A DNA stretch of 5,911 nucleotides from assembly GCA_902796785.1 (NCBI GenBank), contig CADBQJ010000228.1:1-5911 (forward strand), given 5' to 3'. The notes beneath the pieces were generated by a model that saw only the letters and a program-made list of their open reading frames with translations, was not told the origin of the DNA and ran no database searches. Positions within the stretch are counted from its first letter, which is position 1; every line of letters begins with the position of its first letter. The stretch comes from Fibrobacter succinogenes (GTDB lineage Bacteria > Fibrobacterota > Fibrobacteria > Fibrobacterales > CADBQJ01). The position numbers and the translations under genes are program-made. This document shows, piece by piece, positions 1 to 5,911 of this stretch.

Positions 1-1355
1 ACGGCGGCCTTGCCAACCAGCCCTTTGCCTGGCAGGACACCTTCGTCGACTGGCTTTTCAGCGACAATACCCATTCGCAATACAATGGGCAGACTTACAC
101 GTGGGAAGCCGACAACTGGCAGAAATTCAAGGACGCCGGCTTCCTCGGCCTCTTCGCCTCGCGCGCCGGCTGGCCCGCCACCGGCACCCACTGGGGCTCC
201 CGCACACAGGCGGGCGGCGATGGCACGGGCTGCAACATCACCATCAACGGCGTGATGGCCAGCTGCCCCGGCTCCACCTCCGGCGACAACAACTTCTTCA
301 TCACCCAGTTCAAGAACCACGACCGCTTGATTTCCCCGATTCCCGTCACCTTCGACGAAGAGACCTTCGCCCAGTATTCCGGTTTCTGCCGCGGCCGTTC
401 CGAAGCGACGGTCGACGTGAACGAAATCGGCCTGCAGAAGAAGGAAGGCGTCTACGCCGGCGGCAGCAAGGGCGGTAAGCCCGGTCCCGTCATCAACATC
501 AACGTCAAGGATCCCGCCAACCAGGCCGCCAACGCCGGCGCGTTGCCCGACAACGAAACGGCCATCGCGAACATGCCCGACTACATGAAGAGCAACACGA
601 TGTGGCTGATGGCCAAGACCGCCGGCGACACCTACGAACTCATCCAGAACAACCCCAGCACCGACCCGACCGGCTTGGTTCACGGCCAGACCCGTGGCGT
701 CAACGGCGGTCTCGTCAATGACGCCAACAACGACGAAATCGCCCGCGTGCTCAGCACCACCGCCGGCATCGGCCTGGAGCTGGTCGTTGACCTCGGCAAC
801 ATCGAAGGCTTCGACTCCTGGTCCGTCGCCGACCGGCAGGCGGGCGTCTTCCCGGTGGAATACGAACTCTACATCTTCGACCACCTGGGCAACTGCATCA
901 ACAAGGCCTCCGGCTACCTCTCTGAAACGGACGTCGTGAAATACGTCGTGCGCGACCCGAATTCCGGTTCGCTGGTCCTCGACCTGATGGTCTACTTCGT
1001 CCCGATCGACCAGAACGGCCGCCACATCGCCTCCGGCGTCTACATGATGCGCGGCTTCTTCAAGGAACAGGCCAAGACGATGTGCCAGAAGCTCAAGCTG
1101 GACGGCGTGGACTGCGTGGCCGACGGCAGCGTGGCGCCTCTCGGCCCCTGCCCGATGAGCAACATCGCCGACCAGGTGGTGCTCTCTGCCTGCCGCGACA
1201 ACGTCATCAACGACTACAAGGTTCCGGCCACCGCCTTCAATCCCGACGGCACGCCCAATGAGGGCGTCAACGTCTACACCTGGCAGCGCGCCGTGCTCCA
1301 GAACAGCGTGGTCGTCACCAAGAAGTTCGGCTACATGCGCTCCAAGGTGCCGTAG
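1..1355 (+). CDS. Large probably secreted protein, C-terminal part, with Ig-like/FlgD-like domain (5' end missing)
   Basis: The reading frame is open from the left edge (first whole codon at 3) to the TAG at 1353-1355, giving 450 residues with no convincing start. An ATG at 252 exists, but the frame upstream keeps the same protein-like composition (for example QPFAWQDTFVDWLF), so the gene clearly begins outside the window. The visible protein is rich in Asn, Asp, Gly and aromatic residues and has scattered cysteines, as in exported surface or extracellular proteins. Residues about 284-352 form a beta-rich stretch running from VEYELYIFDHLGN to GRHIASGVYMMRGFF. This resembles the Ig-like fold of FlgD-type and gliding-associated C-terminal domains, whose last strands usually read GR.VASGVY. 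About 98 further residues follow, with four cysteines (361, 371, 383, 397). No enzyme motif was recognised. Export is inferred from composition, since the signal peptide region is not in the window. Confidence 0.85.
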   Translation, partial: GGLANQPFAWQDTFVDWLFSDNTHSQYNGQTYTWEADNWQKFKDAGFLGLFASRAGWPATGTHWGSRTQAGGDGTGCNITINGVMASCPGSTSGDNNFFITQFKNHDRLISPIPVTFDEETFAQYSGFCRGRSEATVDVNEIGLQKKEGVYAGGSKGGKPGPVININVKDPANQAANAGALPDNETAIANMPDYMKSNTMWLMAKTAGDTYELIQNNPSTDPTGLVHGQTRGVNGGLVNDANNDEIARVLSTTAGIGLELVVDLGNIEGFDSWSVADRQAGVFPVEYELYIFDHLGNCINKASGYLSETDVVKYVVRDPNSGSLVLDLMVYFVPIDQNGRHIASGVYMMRGFFKEQAKTMCQKLKLDGVDCVADGSVAPLGPCPMSNIADQVVLSACRDNVINDYKVPATAFNPDGTPNEGVNVYTWQRAVLQNSVVVTKKFGYMRSKVP

Positions 1356-1378
1356 CCGGACCTTTCCGGAAAAACTCG

Positions 1379-1406
1379 AAGGGACGCCGCCTCGGCGTCC
1401 CTTTTT
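1379..1406 (+). terminator. Rho-independent terminator, probably bidirectional
   Basis: An 8-bp perfect GC-rich stem (GGGACGCC at 1381-1388 pairing with GGCGTCCC at 1394-1401) encloses a 5-base loop, and T1402-T1406 follow directly. A1379-A1380 can extend the stem by pairing with the first Ts. It lies 24 bases after the stop of the + strand gene. Read on the - strand, the same hairpin is followed by TTCGAGTTTTT, a weaker U-tract, so it may also end the - strand operon, whose last stop is at 1435. A smaller inverted repeat (CCGGA 1356-1360 with TCCGG 1365-1369) lies beside it but has no T-run of its own on the + strand. Confidence 0.88.
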
Positions 1407-1434
1407 CGTTGTTCGTCGGAGAAGAGGCGTCTTT

Positions 1435-1980
1435 CTACGGGATGACGCTGCCGCCCGCGAGGAAGCCGAAGAGGGCGAGGAGCAGCGCCGCGGGGATGGC
1501 GATCAGGAGCGTCGTCCGGAGCGGGACCATGGTTTCGCCGGGCGCGCCGCACTGCGACGCGAGGCTGTCCGGCGCGGTCGTCATGGCGTTCGGCGCGCCG
1601 GCGGGTTCCGCGCCCGGGTCGGGTTCGGCGGCGCCAGAGGCGGCCTGCGCGCCCGGGTCGGGCGTCGTGCCGGCGGTCTGCGTGCCAGGGACGGGTGAAG
1701 CGCCGGAGGTGGATTCCGCGCCGGGGTCGGTTTGCGGGCTCGAGGGTTCCGCGCCAGGGGCGGGTTCGGCGCCAAGGGCGGCCTGCGCCTGCGCGGGCTG
1801 CGGTTCAGGAGCGGGGGAGGCCTGCGGAGCGGAGGGTTGCGCGCCCGCGGGGACGGCGGTTTCCGTCGCGGCGGGGGAGGCCGCCGCCGGAAGCTCGGTC
1901 TCCTCTTCGACGAACTCGACGGCCGCCCGGACGGGGGCGGCGAGAAGGGGGAGAAGAAGTAGCGCGTGGCGGGGGCGCAT
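1435..1980 (-). CDS. Pro/Ala-rich exported protein with C-terminal membrane segment
   Basis: The 181-residue product begins with a signal peptide: MRPRH, a Leu/Ala core, then APVRA with likely cleavage after Ala19. Residues 20-30 are acidic (VEFVEEETEL). Residues 31-150 are a low-complexity Pro/Ala/Glu/Gln/Thr linker containing five PG[AT][EQ] motifs at 75, 86, 98, 109 and 122. There is one cysteine (144). Residues 156-177 form a hydrophobic segment ending close to the C terminus. The layout suggests a membrane-anchored, extended periplasmic or surface stalk; no catalytic domain is present. It is the last gene of the operon, starting 9 bases after the previous stop, and its AGGAG ribosome site overlaps that stop. 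High GC makes spurious open frames common here, but the signal peptide, ribosome site and terminal membrane helix together argue that the gene is real. The family is not recognised. Confidence 0.78.
   Translation of the reverse strand: MRPRHALLLLPLLAAPVRAAVEFVEEETELPAAASPAATETAVPAGAQPSAPQASPAPEPQPAQAQAALGAEPAPGAEPSSPQTDPGAESTSGASPVPGTQTAGTTPDPGAQAASGAAEPDPGAEPAGAPNAMTTAPDSLASQCGAPGETMVPLRTTLLIAIPAALLLALFGFLAGGSVIP
1604..1788. repeat. Imperfect repeats inside the Pro/Ala-rich linker
   Basis: Two copies of a 44-47 base unit lie at 1604-1650 and 1745-1788. They differ by one 3-base indel and four substitutions, and both start GGTTCCGCGCC and end GCGGCCTGCGC on the + strand. Shorter partial copies of the GCGCC.GGG motif lie between them. 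On the coding (-) strand they encode PGAE-type peptides spaced 11-13 residues apart. The indel is a multiple of three, so the frame is kept. Confidence 0.7.
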
Positions 1981-1986
1981 GGTCGG

Positions 1987-1991
1987 CTCCT
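1987..1991 (-). promoter_or_regulatory. Ribosome binding site AGGAG of the last operon gene
   Basis: On the - strand AGGAG lies 6 bases before the ATG at 1980-1978 and overlaps the TAG stop of the preceding gene (1992-1990, TAGGAG). This supports the chosen start and suggests translational coupling. Confidence 0.75.
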
Positions 1992-2442
1992 AGCTGGGAA
2001 GCAGTCCGCTCGGCGTTTCGGAGGAGAGCATGCGGTTCCAGTTGCGGGCCAGCGCCTGTTCCAGGCCGCTGCGCTGCACCGGGCAGGCGTAGCGCTGCGC
2101 GGTCTGTTCCAGGATGTCGTCGGTGTTCCGGCCGTCGATCAGCCCCAGGCGGACCGAGTCGAGGAGGAGGCCCCAGGCCTCGGTGGAGACGATCTCGCGC
2201 TCCACCTGGTGCAGCTGGCGCAGCGGGGGAGTTCCCTCCTTTTCGACGCGCGCCAGACGGGCCCTGAGGGCCGCGACCGCGCCGCGCGCCGCCAGGTCGG
2301 GCACGCCGCCGCCGAGCAGTTCCGAGGAGAAGGCGTTCCACGCCGCGTCGCGCGCATGGGCCGACTTGCCCTTGCGGAGCGATTCGAGCAGCGCGCGGCT
2401 GCTGCGAAAGAGCTGGATCTGCTGCGCGGCGGAAAGCTCCAT
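1990..2442 (-). CDS. Unrecognised 150-residue helical cytoplasmic protein
   Basis: The 150-residue product has no signal peptide or membrane segment and is predominantly helical, with charged and Leu/Ala-rich stretches (residues about 1-45, 50-75, 80-140). Residues about 85-110 (STEAWGLLLDSVRLGLID) faintly resemble the TE..G.LL......G.L pattern near the middle of Smg/DUF494 proteins, which are also about 150-160 residues long. The N-terminal half shows no such similarity, so this is only a hint. The start at 2442 is supported by an AAGGGG ribosome site in the 16-base gap after the purH stop. The gene is followed after 9 bases by the Pro/Ala-rich membrane protein. Its position suggests co-expression with purC and purH; nothing in the sequence shows a purine-related activity. 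Real gene: fairly sure; function: unknown. Confidence 0.8.
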   Translation of the reverse strand: MELSAAQQIQLFRSSRALLESLRKGKSAHARDAAWNAFSSELLGGGVPDLAARGAVAALRARLARVEKEGTPPLRQLHQVEREIVSTEAWGLLLDSVRLGLIDGRNTDDILEQTAQRYACPVQRSGLEQALARNWNRMLSSETPSGLLPS

Positions 2443-2449
2443 CCCGGAA

Positions 2450-2455
2450 CCCCTT
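2450..2455 (-). promoter_or_regulatory. Ribosome binding site AAGGGG after purH
   Basis: On the - strand AAGGGG lies 7 bases before the ATG at 2442-2440 and three bases after the TGA of purH (2461-2459). It fixes the start of the 150-residue gene and is placed for reinitiation by ribosomes leaving purH. Confidence 0.65.
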
Positions 2456-2458
2456 CGG

Positions 2459-3913
2459 TCAGTGGCGGAAGTGGCGCATGCCGGTGAAGATCATCGCCAC
2501 GCCCAGTTCGTCGCAGCGGGCGATCACCTCCTCGTCGCGCTTGGCGCCGCCGGGCTGGACGATCATCCTGACGCCGGCGTCGGCGGCCGCGTCCACGTTG
2601 TCGGAGAAGGGGAAGAAGGCGTCGGAGCCCATCACCAGCTCGGAGAAGACCTTGTGGGTGTATTCCCCGAGGTCCGTCCCTTCGGGCAGCTCCATGCGGG
2701 CCACGTTGTCGCGCACGCGGGGCTGGCAGAGGCGGAGGTTGGAGTCGATGCGGTTGGGCTGGCCGGGGCCGAGGCCCATCACCTTGAAGCAGCCGGGGGC
2801 GTATTCCATCCCCATGACGATCGCGTTCGACTTGGTGTACTTGGTCACCACCCAGGTGAAGCGGGCGAGCGCCTCCTTCTCCTTGGGGAAGGGGGTCTTG
2901 GTGACGCACTTCCATTCCTTGATCGTGTCGACGTCGCGGTCCTGGGCGAGCATGCCGCCGATCACGTGCTTGTAGACGGGGCAGGGGCGCGGGGCCTCCA
3001 CGCTGTCGATTTCGAGCAGGCGGATGTCCTTGCTCTTGCCGCGGAGGAATTCCAGCGCGTCGGCGTCGAAGCCGGGGGCCAGGAGGATCTCGACGAAGCG
3101 GCCCTTGAGGCGCAGCGCCGTGGCGAGGTCCACCTTCTGCGAGCAGGCGATCACCGAGCCGTAGGCCGACACGGGGTCGCCGCTCCAGGCGGCTTCGAAG
3201 GCCTCTTCGAGGGTGCGGCCGGTGGCCAGGCCCGCGGGGTTGAGGTGCTTGATGATGGCCACGGCGGGCTGCCCGGAGAACTCGCGCATCATCTCCAGCG
3301 CCGCGTCGGCGTCGACGATGTTGTTGTAGCTCAGTTCCTTGCCGTGCAGCTGGCGGGCGTTGGCCAGCGAGCTCTCGGTCCAGCTCTCCTCCTTGTAGAA
3401 GAGGGCCTTCTGGTGGCCGTTTTCGCCGTAGCGGAGCGGCACGCCGGCGGTGTAGCTGAGGTGGAGCACCTCTTCGCCCAGCACTTCGCGGGAGAGCGCG
3501 ACGTCGAGCGCGTCGGCGTAGGCGGCCAGGTGGCGCACGGCCAGCGCGGCCCAGCGGCGGCAGAGCTCGTCGGAGACCCCTTCGCCGGCGCAGGCCGCCA
3601 GTTCGGCGTACTGGCCGGGGGAGGTGACCACGGGGCGCTTCTTCGCGCCGGTGGCCAGCTTGCGGACGAGCGCCTCGCGCGAGGCGACCTGGGAGGCGAC
3701 CTTTTCCGAGAGCCCCTCGAGGGGGAGGTTGGCGACGACGACGTCGGCCTTGGAGGCGGCGGAGAGCGCGGTCTTGGCGACGGCGACGCCGGCCTTTTCG
3801 AGCGCCTCGAAGGCGGCGCCGTCGGCCTGGACGCGCCAGCCCTTCGCGGAGAGGGCCTTGGCGGGGACTTCGATGCCGCGGGCGTCCGCGACGGAGAAGA
3901 ATGCGGTGGACAT
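2459..3913 (-). CDS. purH: AICAR transformylase (PurH) with degenerate IMP cyclohydrolase domain
   Basis: The 484-residue product is shorter than the usual 510-530. Residues about 146-484 are a well-kept AICAR formyltransferase domain, which transfers a formyl group from 10-formyl-THF to AICAR in the cytoplasm. It has RYGENGHQ (161-168), GKELSYNNIVDADAALE (191-207), the catalytic Lys222-His223 in KHLNPAG, FVEILLAP (273-280), KSNAI (361-365), GPGQPNR (382-388), SDAFFPF (430-436), QPGG (453-456) and the terminal MRHFRH. Residues 1-145 correspond to the MGS-like IMP cyclohydrolase domain and keep its outline (FFSVADARGIEVPAKAL, then ADVVVANLPLE). However, the STGGT motif reads QADGA, about 40 residues including DGRVKTLHP are missing, and GGPTxxRxAAKN is unrecognisable. 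IMP cyclohydrolase activity is therefore doubtful. The start is fixed by GGAGG five bases upstream. The gene begins 14 bases after purC. The frame is uninterrupted, so it is not a simple frameshift pseudogene. Confidence 0.95.
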   Translation of the reverse strand: MSTAFFSVADARGIEVPAKALSAKGWRVQADGAAFEALEKAGVAVAKTALSAASKADVVVANLPLEGLSEKVASQVASREALVRKLATGAKKRPVVTSPGQYAELAACAGEGVSDELCRRWAALAVRHLAAYADALDVALSREVLGEEVLHLSYTAGVPLRYGENGHQKALFYKEESWTESSLANARQLHGKELSYNNIVDADAALEMMREFSGQPAVAIIKHLNPAGLATGRTLEEAFEAAWSGDPVSAYGSVIACSQKVDLATALRLKGRFVEILLAPGFDADALEFLRGKSKDIRLLEIDSVEAPRPCPVYKHVIGGMLAQDRDVDTIKEWKCVTKTPFPKEKEALARFTWVVTKYTKSNAIVMGMEYAPGCFKVMGLGPGQPNRIDSNLRLCQPRVRDNVARMELPEGTDLGEYTHKVFSELVMGSDAFFPFSDNVDAAADAGVRMIVQPGGAKRDEEVIARCDELGVAMIFTGMRHFRH

Positions 3914-3918
3914 GCCTG

Positions 3919-3923
3919 CCTCC
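3919..3923 (-). promoter_or_regulatory. Ribosome binding site GGAGG of purH
   Basis: GGAGG on the - strand lies five bases before the ATG at 3913-3911, inside the 14-base gap after the purC stop. It decides the purH start: the frame stays open far upstream through purC, but that extension is not protein-like PurH sequence. Confidence 0.85.
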
Positions 3924-3927
3924 GGGC

Positions 3928-4821
3928 CTAGAGTTCGGGATCGCGGCCGACGAGCCGGCGGTAGATTTCGACGTACTTGTCGAGCGTCTTCTTCGCGACG
4001 TCGGCGGGCACTTCGGGACCGGGGTATTCCTTGTTCCAGTCGAGGGTTTCGAGCCAGTCGCGCAGGAACTGCTTGTCGAAGCTCTCCTGGTTGCGCCCTT
4101 CCTCGTACTTGTCGCCCGGCCAGTAGCGCGAGCTGTCGGGGGTGAGCACTTCGTCGATCAGGCAGAGCTTGCCGTCGATCAGGCCGAACTCGAACTTGGT
4201 GTCGGCCAGGATGATGCCCCGTTCGCCGGCGTAGGTCCGGGCGCGGGAGTAGATGTCGAGGGTCTTGTCGCGGAGCTCTTCGGCGGTCCGCTTCCCGACC
4301 ATGCCGGCCATCCGCTCGAGGTCGATGTTCTCGTCGTGGCCCACGTCGTTCTTGGCGGCGGGGGTGAAGAGCGGCGGGTCGAGCTTGCAGCAGAGCTTCA
4401 GGTTTTCGGGCAGCTTGTGGCCGCAGACGGCGCCGGTCTTCCGGTAGTCCTTCCAGCCGGAGCCGACCAGGTAGCCGCGCGCCACGCATTCCACGTCGAA
4501 GCGGCGGGCCTTGCGCACCAGCATCGAGCGGCCGCGGAGCTCGTCGGCCCAGGGGCGCAGGACTTCGGGGTACTCTTCGGGGACGTCGGTGACGAAGTGG
4601 CTGGGGATGCCCAGTTCCCTGAACCAGAAGACGGAGAGCTGGTTGAGGATCTTCCCCTTGCCGGGCAGGCGGGTGGGGAGGACGACGTCGAAGGCGCTGA
4701 TGCGGTCGGAGGCGACCATCAGGAAGTATTCGTCCAGATCGTACATCTCGCGGACCTTGCCCTGCGAGAAGAGGGGGACGCCTTCGATGGGAACTTGAGT
4801 GGGGAATTTGAGGTAGGACAT
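3928..4821 (-). CDS. purC: Phosphoribosylaminoimidazole-succinocarboxamide synthase (SAICAR synthase)
   Basis: This 297-residue cytoplasmic enzyme joins CAIR and aspartate using ATP to form SAICAR, a step of de novo purine synthesis. Recognisable motifs in order are the nucleotide-binding GKVREMY (21-27), SDRISAFDVVLP (38-49), ECVARGYLVGSGW (111-123), GHDENID (161-167), the signature LADTKFEFG (205-213) and DEVLTPDSSRYW (223-234). The length and the RGYLVGSGW form match the longer, yeast-like PurC group rather than the roughly 237-residue E. coli type. The ATG at 4821 has GAAGG five bases upstream and gives an N terminus starting just before the usual first strand. The gene lies 36 bases after the stop of the beta-barrel-like gene and 14 bases before purH. 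No missing residues or frame problems were seen. Confidence 0.97.
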   Translation of the reverse strand: MSYLKFPTQVPIEGVPLFSQGKVREMYDLDEYFLMVASDRISAFDVVLPTRLPGKGKILNQLSVFWFRELGIPSHFVTDVPEEYPEVLRPWADELRGRSMLVRKARRFDVECVARGYLVGSGWKDYRKTGAVCGHKLPENLKLCCKLDPPLFTPAAKNDVGHDENIDLERMAGMVGKRTAEELRDKTLDIYSRARTYAGERGIILADTKFEFGLIDGKLCLIDEVLTPDSSRYWPGDKYEEGRNQESFDKQFLRDWLETLDWNKEYPGPEVPADVAKKTLDKYVEIYRRLVGRDPEL

Positions 4822-4826
4822 GACGA

Positions 4827-4831
4827 CCTTC
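4827..4831 (-). promoter_or_regulatory. Ribosome binding site GAAGG of purC
   Basis: GAAGG on the - strand lies five bases before the purC ATG (4821-4819), within the 36-base gap after the upstream stop. That gap holds no clear promoter, terminator hairpin or riboswitch, which supports cotranscription from upstream. Confidence 0.6.
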
Positions 4832-4857
4832 GTGGGTTTTCGGGAAGCGGGAGAAAT

Positions 4858-5911
4858 CTAGAAATTTTCCGGTTTTCGGCCTCCGGGAGGCTCCGCGGCC
4901 TTCTTTTCGGCGGGAGCGGGGGAGGGAACCGCTTCGATCGCGGCGGCGCCGGCTTCGGAGGCCGTCGGGGCGTTTTCCGGGGCCGTTTCGGGCGTCTGTT
5001 CGGGCTCTTCGGAGGGGGCGGTTTCGGAGAAGGCGGAGGACTGCCCGGCCCGTTCGGCCCGTTCGCTTTCGGAAACGGGGAGGGTCGCCGAGGGGGCGGG
5101 CCCCTCGTCGCCGGCGGCCGCTTCCGGGACGCGGTCGACGACTTTCGGGAACGCGCCCCAGGAGAGGACGAATTCGGCGCCGATGCCGCCCAAAGACCAC
5201 TTGGCGCGGCCCTTCGCGTCGCCGTCGGGGAGGATTTTCCGCCAGCTCTGGCCGGACTTGGCCTCGATCGAGCGCCACTGGAGGGCGAAACCGGCGCGGA
5301 AGGGGCCGGTGCGGGCGAATTCCGAGCCCAGGAGCAGCCCCCAGCCCGCCCCGGCGGGGTCGGCGTCGGCCCAGAGACGGCGCGAGCGGCCGTCCCATTC
5401 GGCCACCAGGTAGCTCGCGGGAAGCCAGTAGCGGCGCACGGCCAGGCGCAGCCCGTCGCCCCCGTCGATGGTGAGGAACTCCTTCGGGATCGCCACCGAG
5501 AGTTCGGCGAAGAGGGCCCACGTCTGCATGCCGTACTTGAAGCTGGTGTAGCCGTTCCGGCGGAGCAGGAGCGCGTCCTGCTCGTGCCAGGTCCACTCCG
5601 CGCCGCCGCCGAGCGAGAGCCATTCCAGGGGGTTCCAGCGCAGCCCCAGCCGCACGGGGAAGGAGAGGTCGGCGTTCTGGAACCGGACCGTGGAGATCGC
5701 CTGCGAGTCGGCGCGCGTGGCGGCGGACTTCTTCGCGTCGGCGGCGTAGGCGTTCAGCTGGTCGTTGAAGCGCCGGCGGTCGCCGAAGTCGAGGAAGAAG
5801 ACGCCCGCGCCGAGCGTGACGTCGAACCGGTGGAGCGTGTCGAGGTTGGCGGCGGACTTTCCGGGCGCGGCGGGCGCGGCGTCGGCGGGGGAGAGGGCGG
5901 AGTCGCCCGGG
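4858..5911 (-). CDS. Beta-barrel-like outer-membrane protein with Pro/Ala/Glu-rich tail (5' end missing)
   Basis: The frame is open from the right edge (first whole codon at 5910) to the TAG at 4860-4858, giving 350 residues. A GTG at 5655 is not the start, because coding-like sequence (for example TLHRFDVTLGAGVFFLDFGD) continues upstream of it to the edge. Roughly the first 255 visible residues alternate hydrophobic and polar positions with many Gly and aromatic residues (LSFPVRLGLRWNPLEWLSLG, TWALFAELSVAIP, FRAGFALQWRS, GIGAEFVLSW), separated by short turns. This pattern is typical of outer-membrane beta-barrels. The last 95 residues (4861-5145) are a disordered, acidic Pro/Ala/Glu/Ser tail ending PENF, which is unusual because barrels normally end with their last strand. 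The gene lies 36 bases before purC on the same strand. The specific family is not recognised; the barrel assignment rests on pattern only. Confidence 0.75.
   Translation of the reverse strand, partial: PGDSALSPADAAPAAPGKSAANLDTLHRFDVTLGAGVFFLDFGDRRRFNDQLNAYAADAKKSAATRADSQAISTVRFQNADLSFPVRLGLRWNPLEWLSLGGGAEWTWHEQDALLLRRNGYTSFKYGMQTWALFAELSVAIPKEFLTIDGGDGLRLAVRRYWLPASYLVAEWDGRSRRLWADADPAGAGWGLLLGSEFARTGPFRAGFALQWRSIEAKSGQSWRKILPDGDAKGRAKWSLGGIGAEFVLSWGAFPKVVDRVPEAAAGDEGPAPSATLPVSESERAERAGQSSAFSETAPSEEPEQTPETAPENAPTASEAGAAAIEAVPSPAPAEKKAAEPPGGRKPENF

Noticed and set aside
1356..1369. A second terminator at the CCGGA/TCCGG inverted repeat.
   Set aside because: The stem is only five pairs and is followed by A residues on the + strand, with no T-run on the - strand side either.
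1435..1524. A PEP-CTERM or MYXO-CTERM type sorting tail on the Pro/Ala-rich protein.
   Set aside because: The required Pro-Glu-Pro or Cys motif and the basic cluster after the helix are absent.
3479..3913. The shortened PurH N terminus as a sequencing frameshift or pseudogene.
   Set aside because: The reading frame is continuous with a good ribosome site and start. The remaining N-terminal residues still follow the PurH fold pattern on both sides of the gap, so an in-frame loss is more likely than an error.
2114..3931. A 605-codon + strand open frame antisense to purH.
   Set aside because: It is a shadow of the high-GC codon use of purH: its product is Gly/Val/Ala/His-rich without domain motifs, and the opposite strand encodes a clearly recognised enzyme.
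4822..4857. A riboswitch or purine operator before purC.
   Set aside because: The gap is only 36 bases and holds just a ribosome site; there is no room for a riboswitch and no recognisable operator palindrome.
2459..5623. A continuous - strand open frame of over 1000 codons that could suggest PurH fused to a large N-terminal region.
   Set aside because: Upstream of 3913 the translation is Arg/Pro-rich low-complexity sequence in the wrong frame over purC and the barrel-like gene. PurH has its own ATG and GGAGG, and purC is unmistakable in its own frame.

Overview
The window is high-GC bacterial DNA with dense coding, and two transcription units converge on a shared terminator near 1379-1406. 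The left unit (+ strand, 1-1355) is the 3' end of a gene for a large, probably secreted protein with an Ig-like/FlgD-like beta domain near its end. The right unit (- strand, 5911 down to 1435) is a tightly packed run of five genes with gaps of 36, 14, 16 and 9 bases, so it is very probably one operon that begins beyond the right edge. Its order is: a beta-barrel-like envelope protein with a Pro/Ala/Glu-rich tail (5' end missing), purC, purH, an unrecognised 150-residue helical protein, and a 181-residue secreted or membrane-anchored Pro/Ala-rich protein.

PurC and PurH work close together in de novo purine synthesis. PurC makes SAICAR. After PurB (not in this window) releases AICAR, PurH formylates it. 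The notable point is that this PurH has a complete AICAR transformylase half but an eroded IMP cyclohydrolase half: about 40 residues carrying the usual DGRVKTLHP segment are absent, and the STGGT, NLYPF and GGPTxxRxAAKN motifs are not recognisable. The protein therefore looks like a single-function AICAR transformylase with a relic N-terminal domain. The last step, FAICAR to IMP, would then need another enzyme encoded elsewhere.

The host looks like a Gram-negative bacterium with an outer membrane, because of the beta-barrel-like protein, the signal peptide and the large Cys- and Asn-rich extracellular protein with an Ig-like domain. A Fibrobacterota or Bacteroidota/Chlorobiota-related lineage would fit, but this is a guess from protein style and not a match. 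No RNA genes, CRISPR arrays, insertion sequences or phage genes are visible. No promoter can be assigned, since both transcription units start outside the window.
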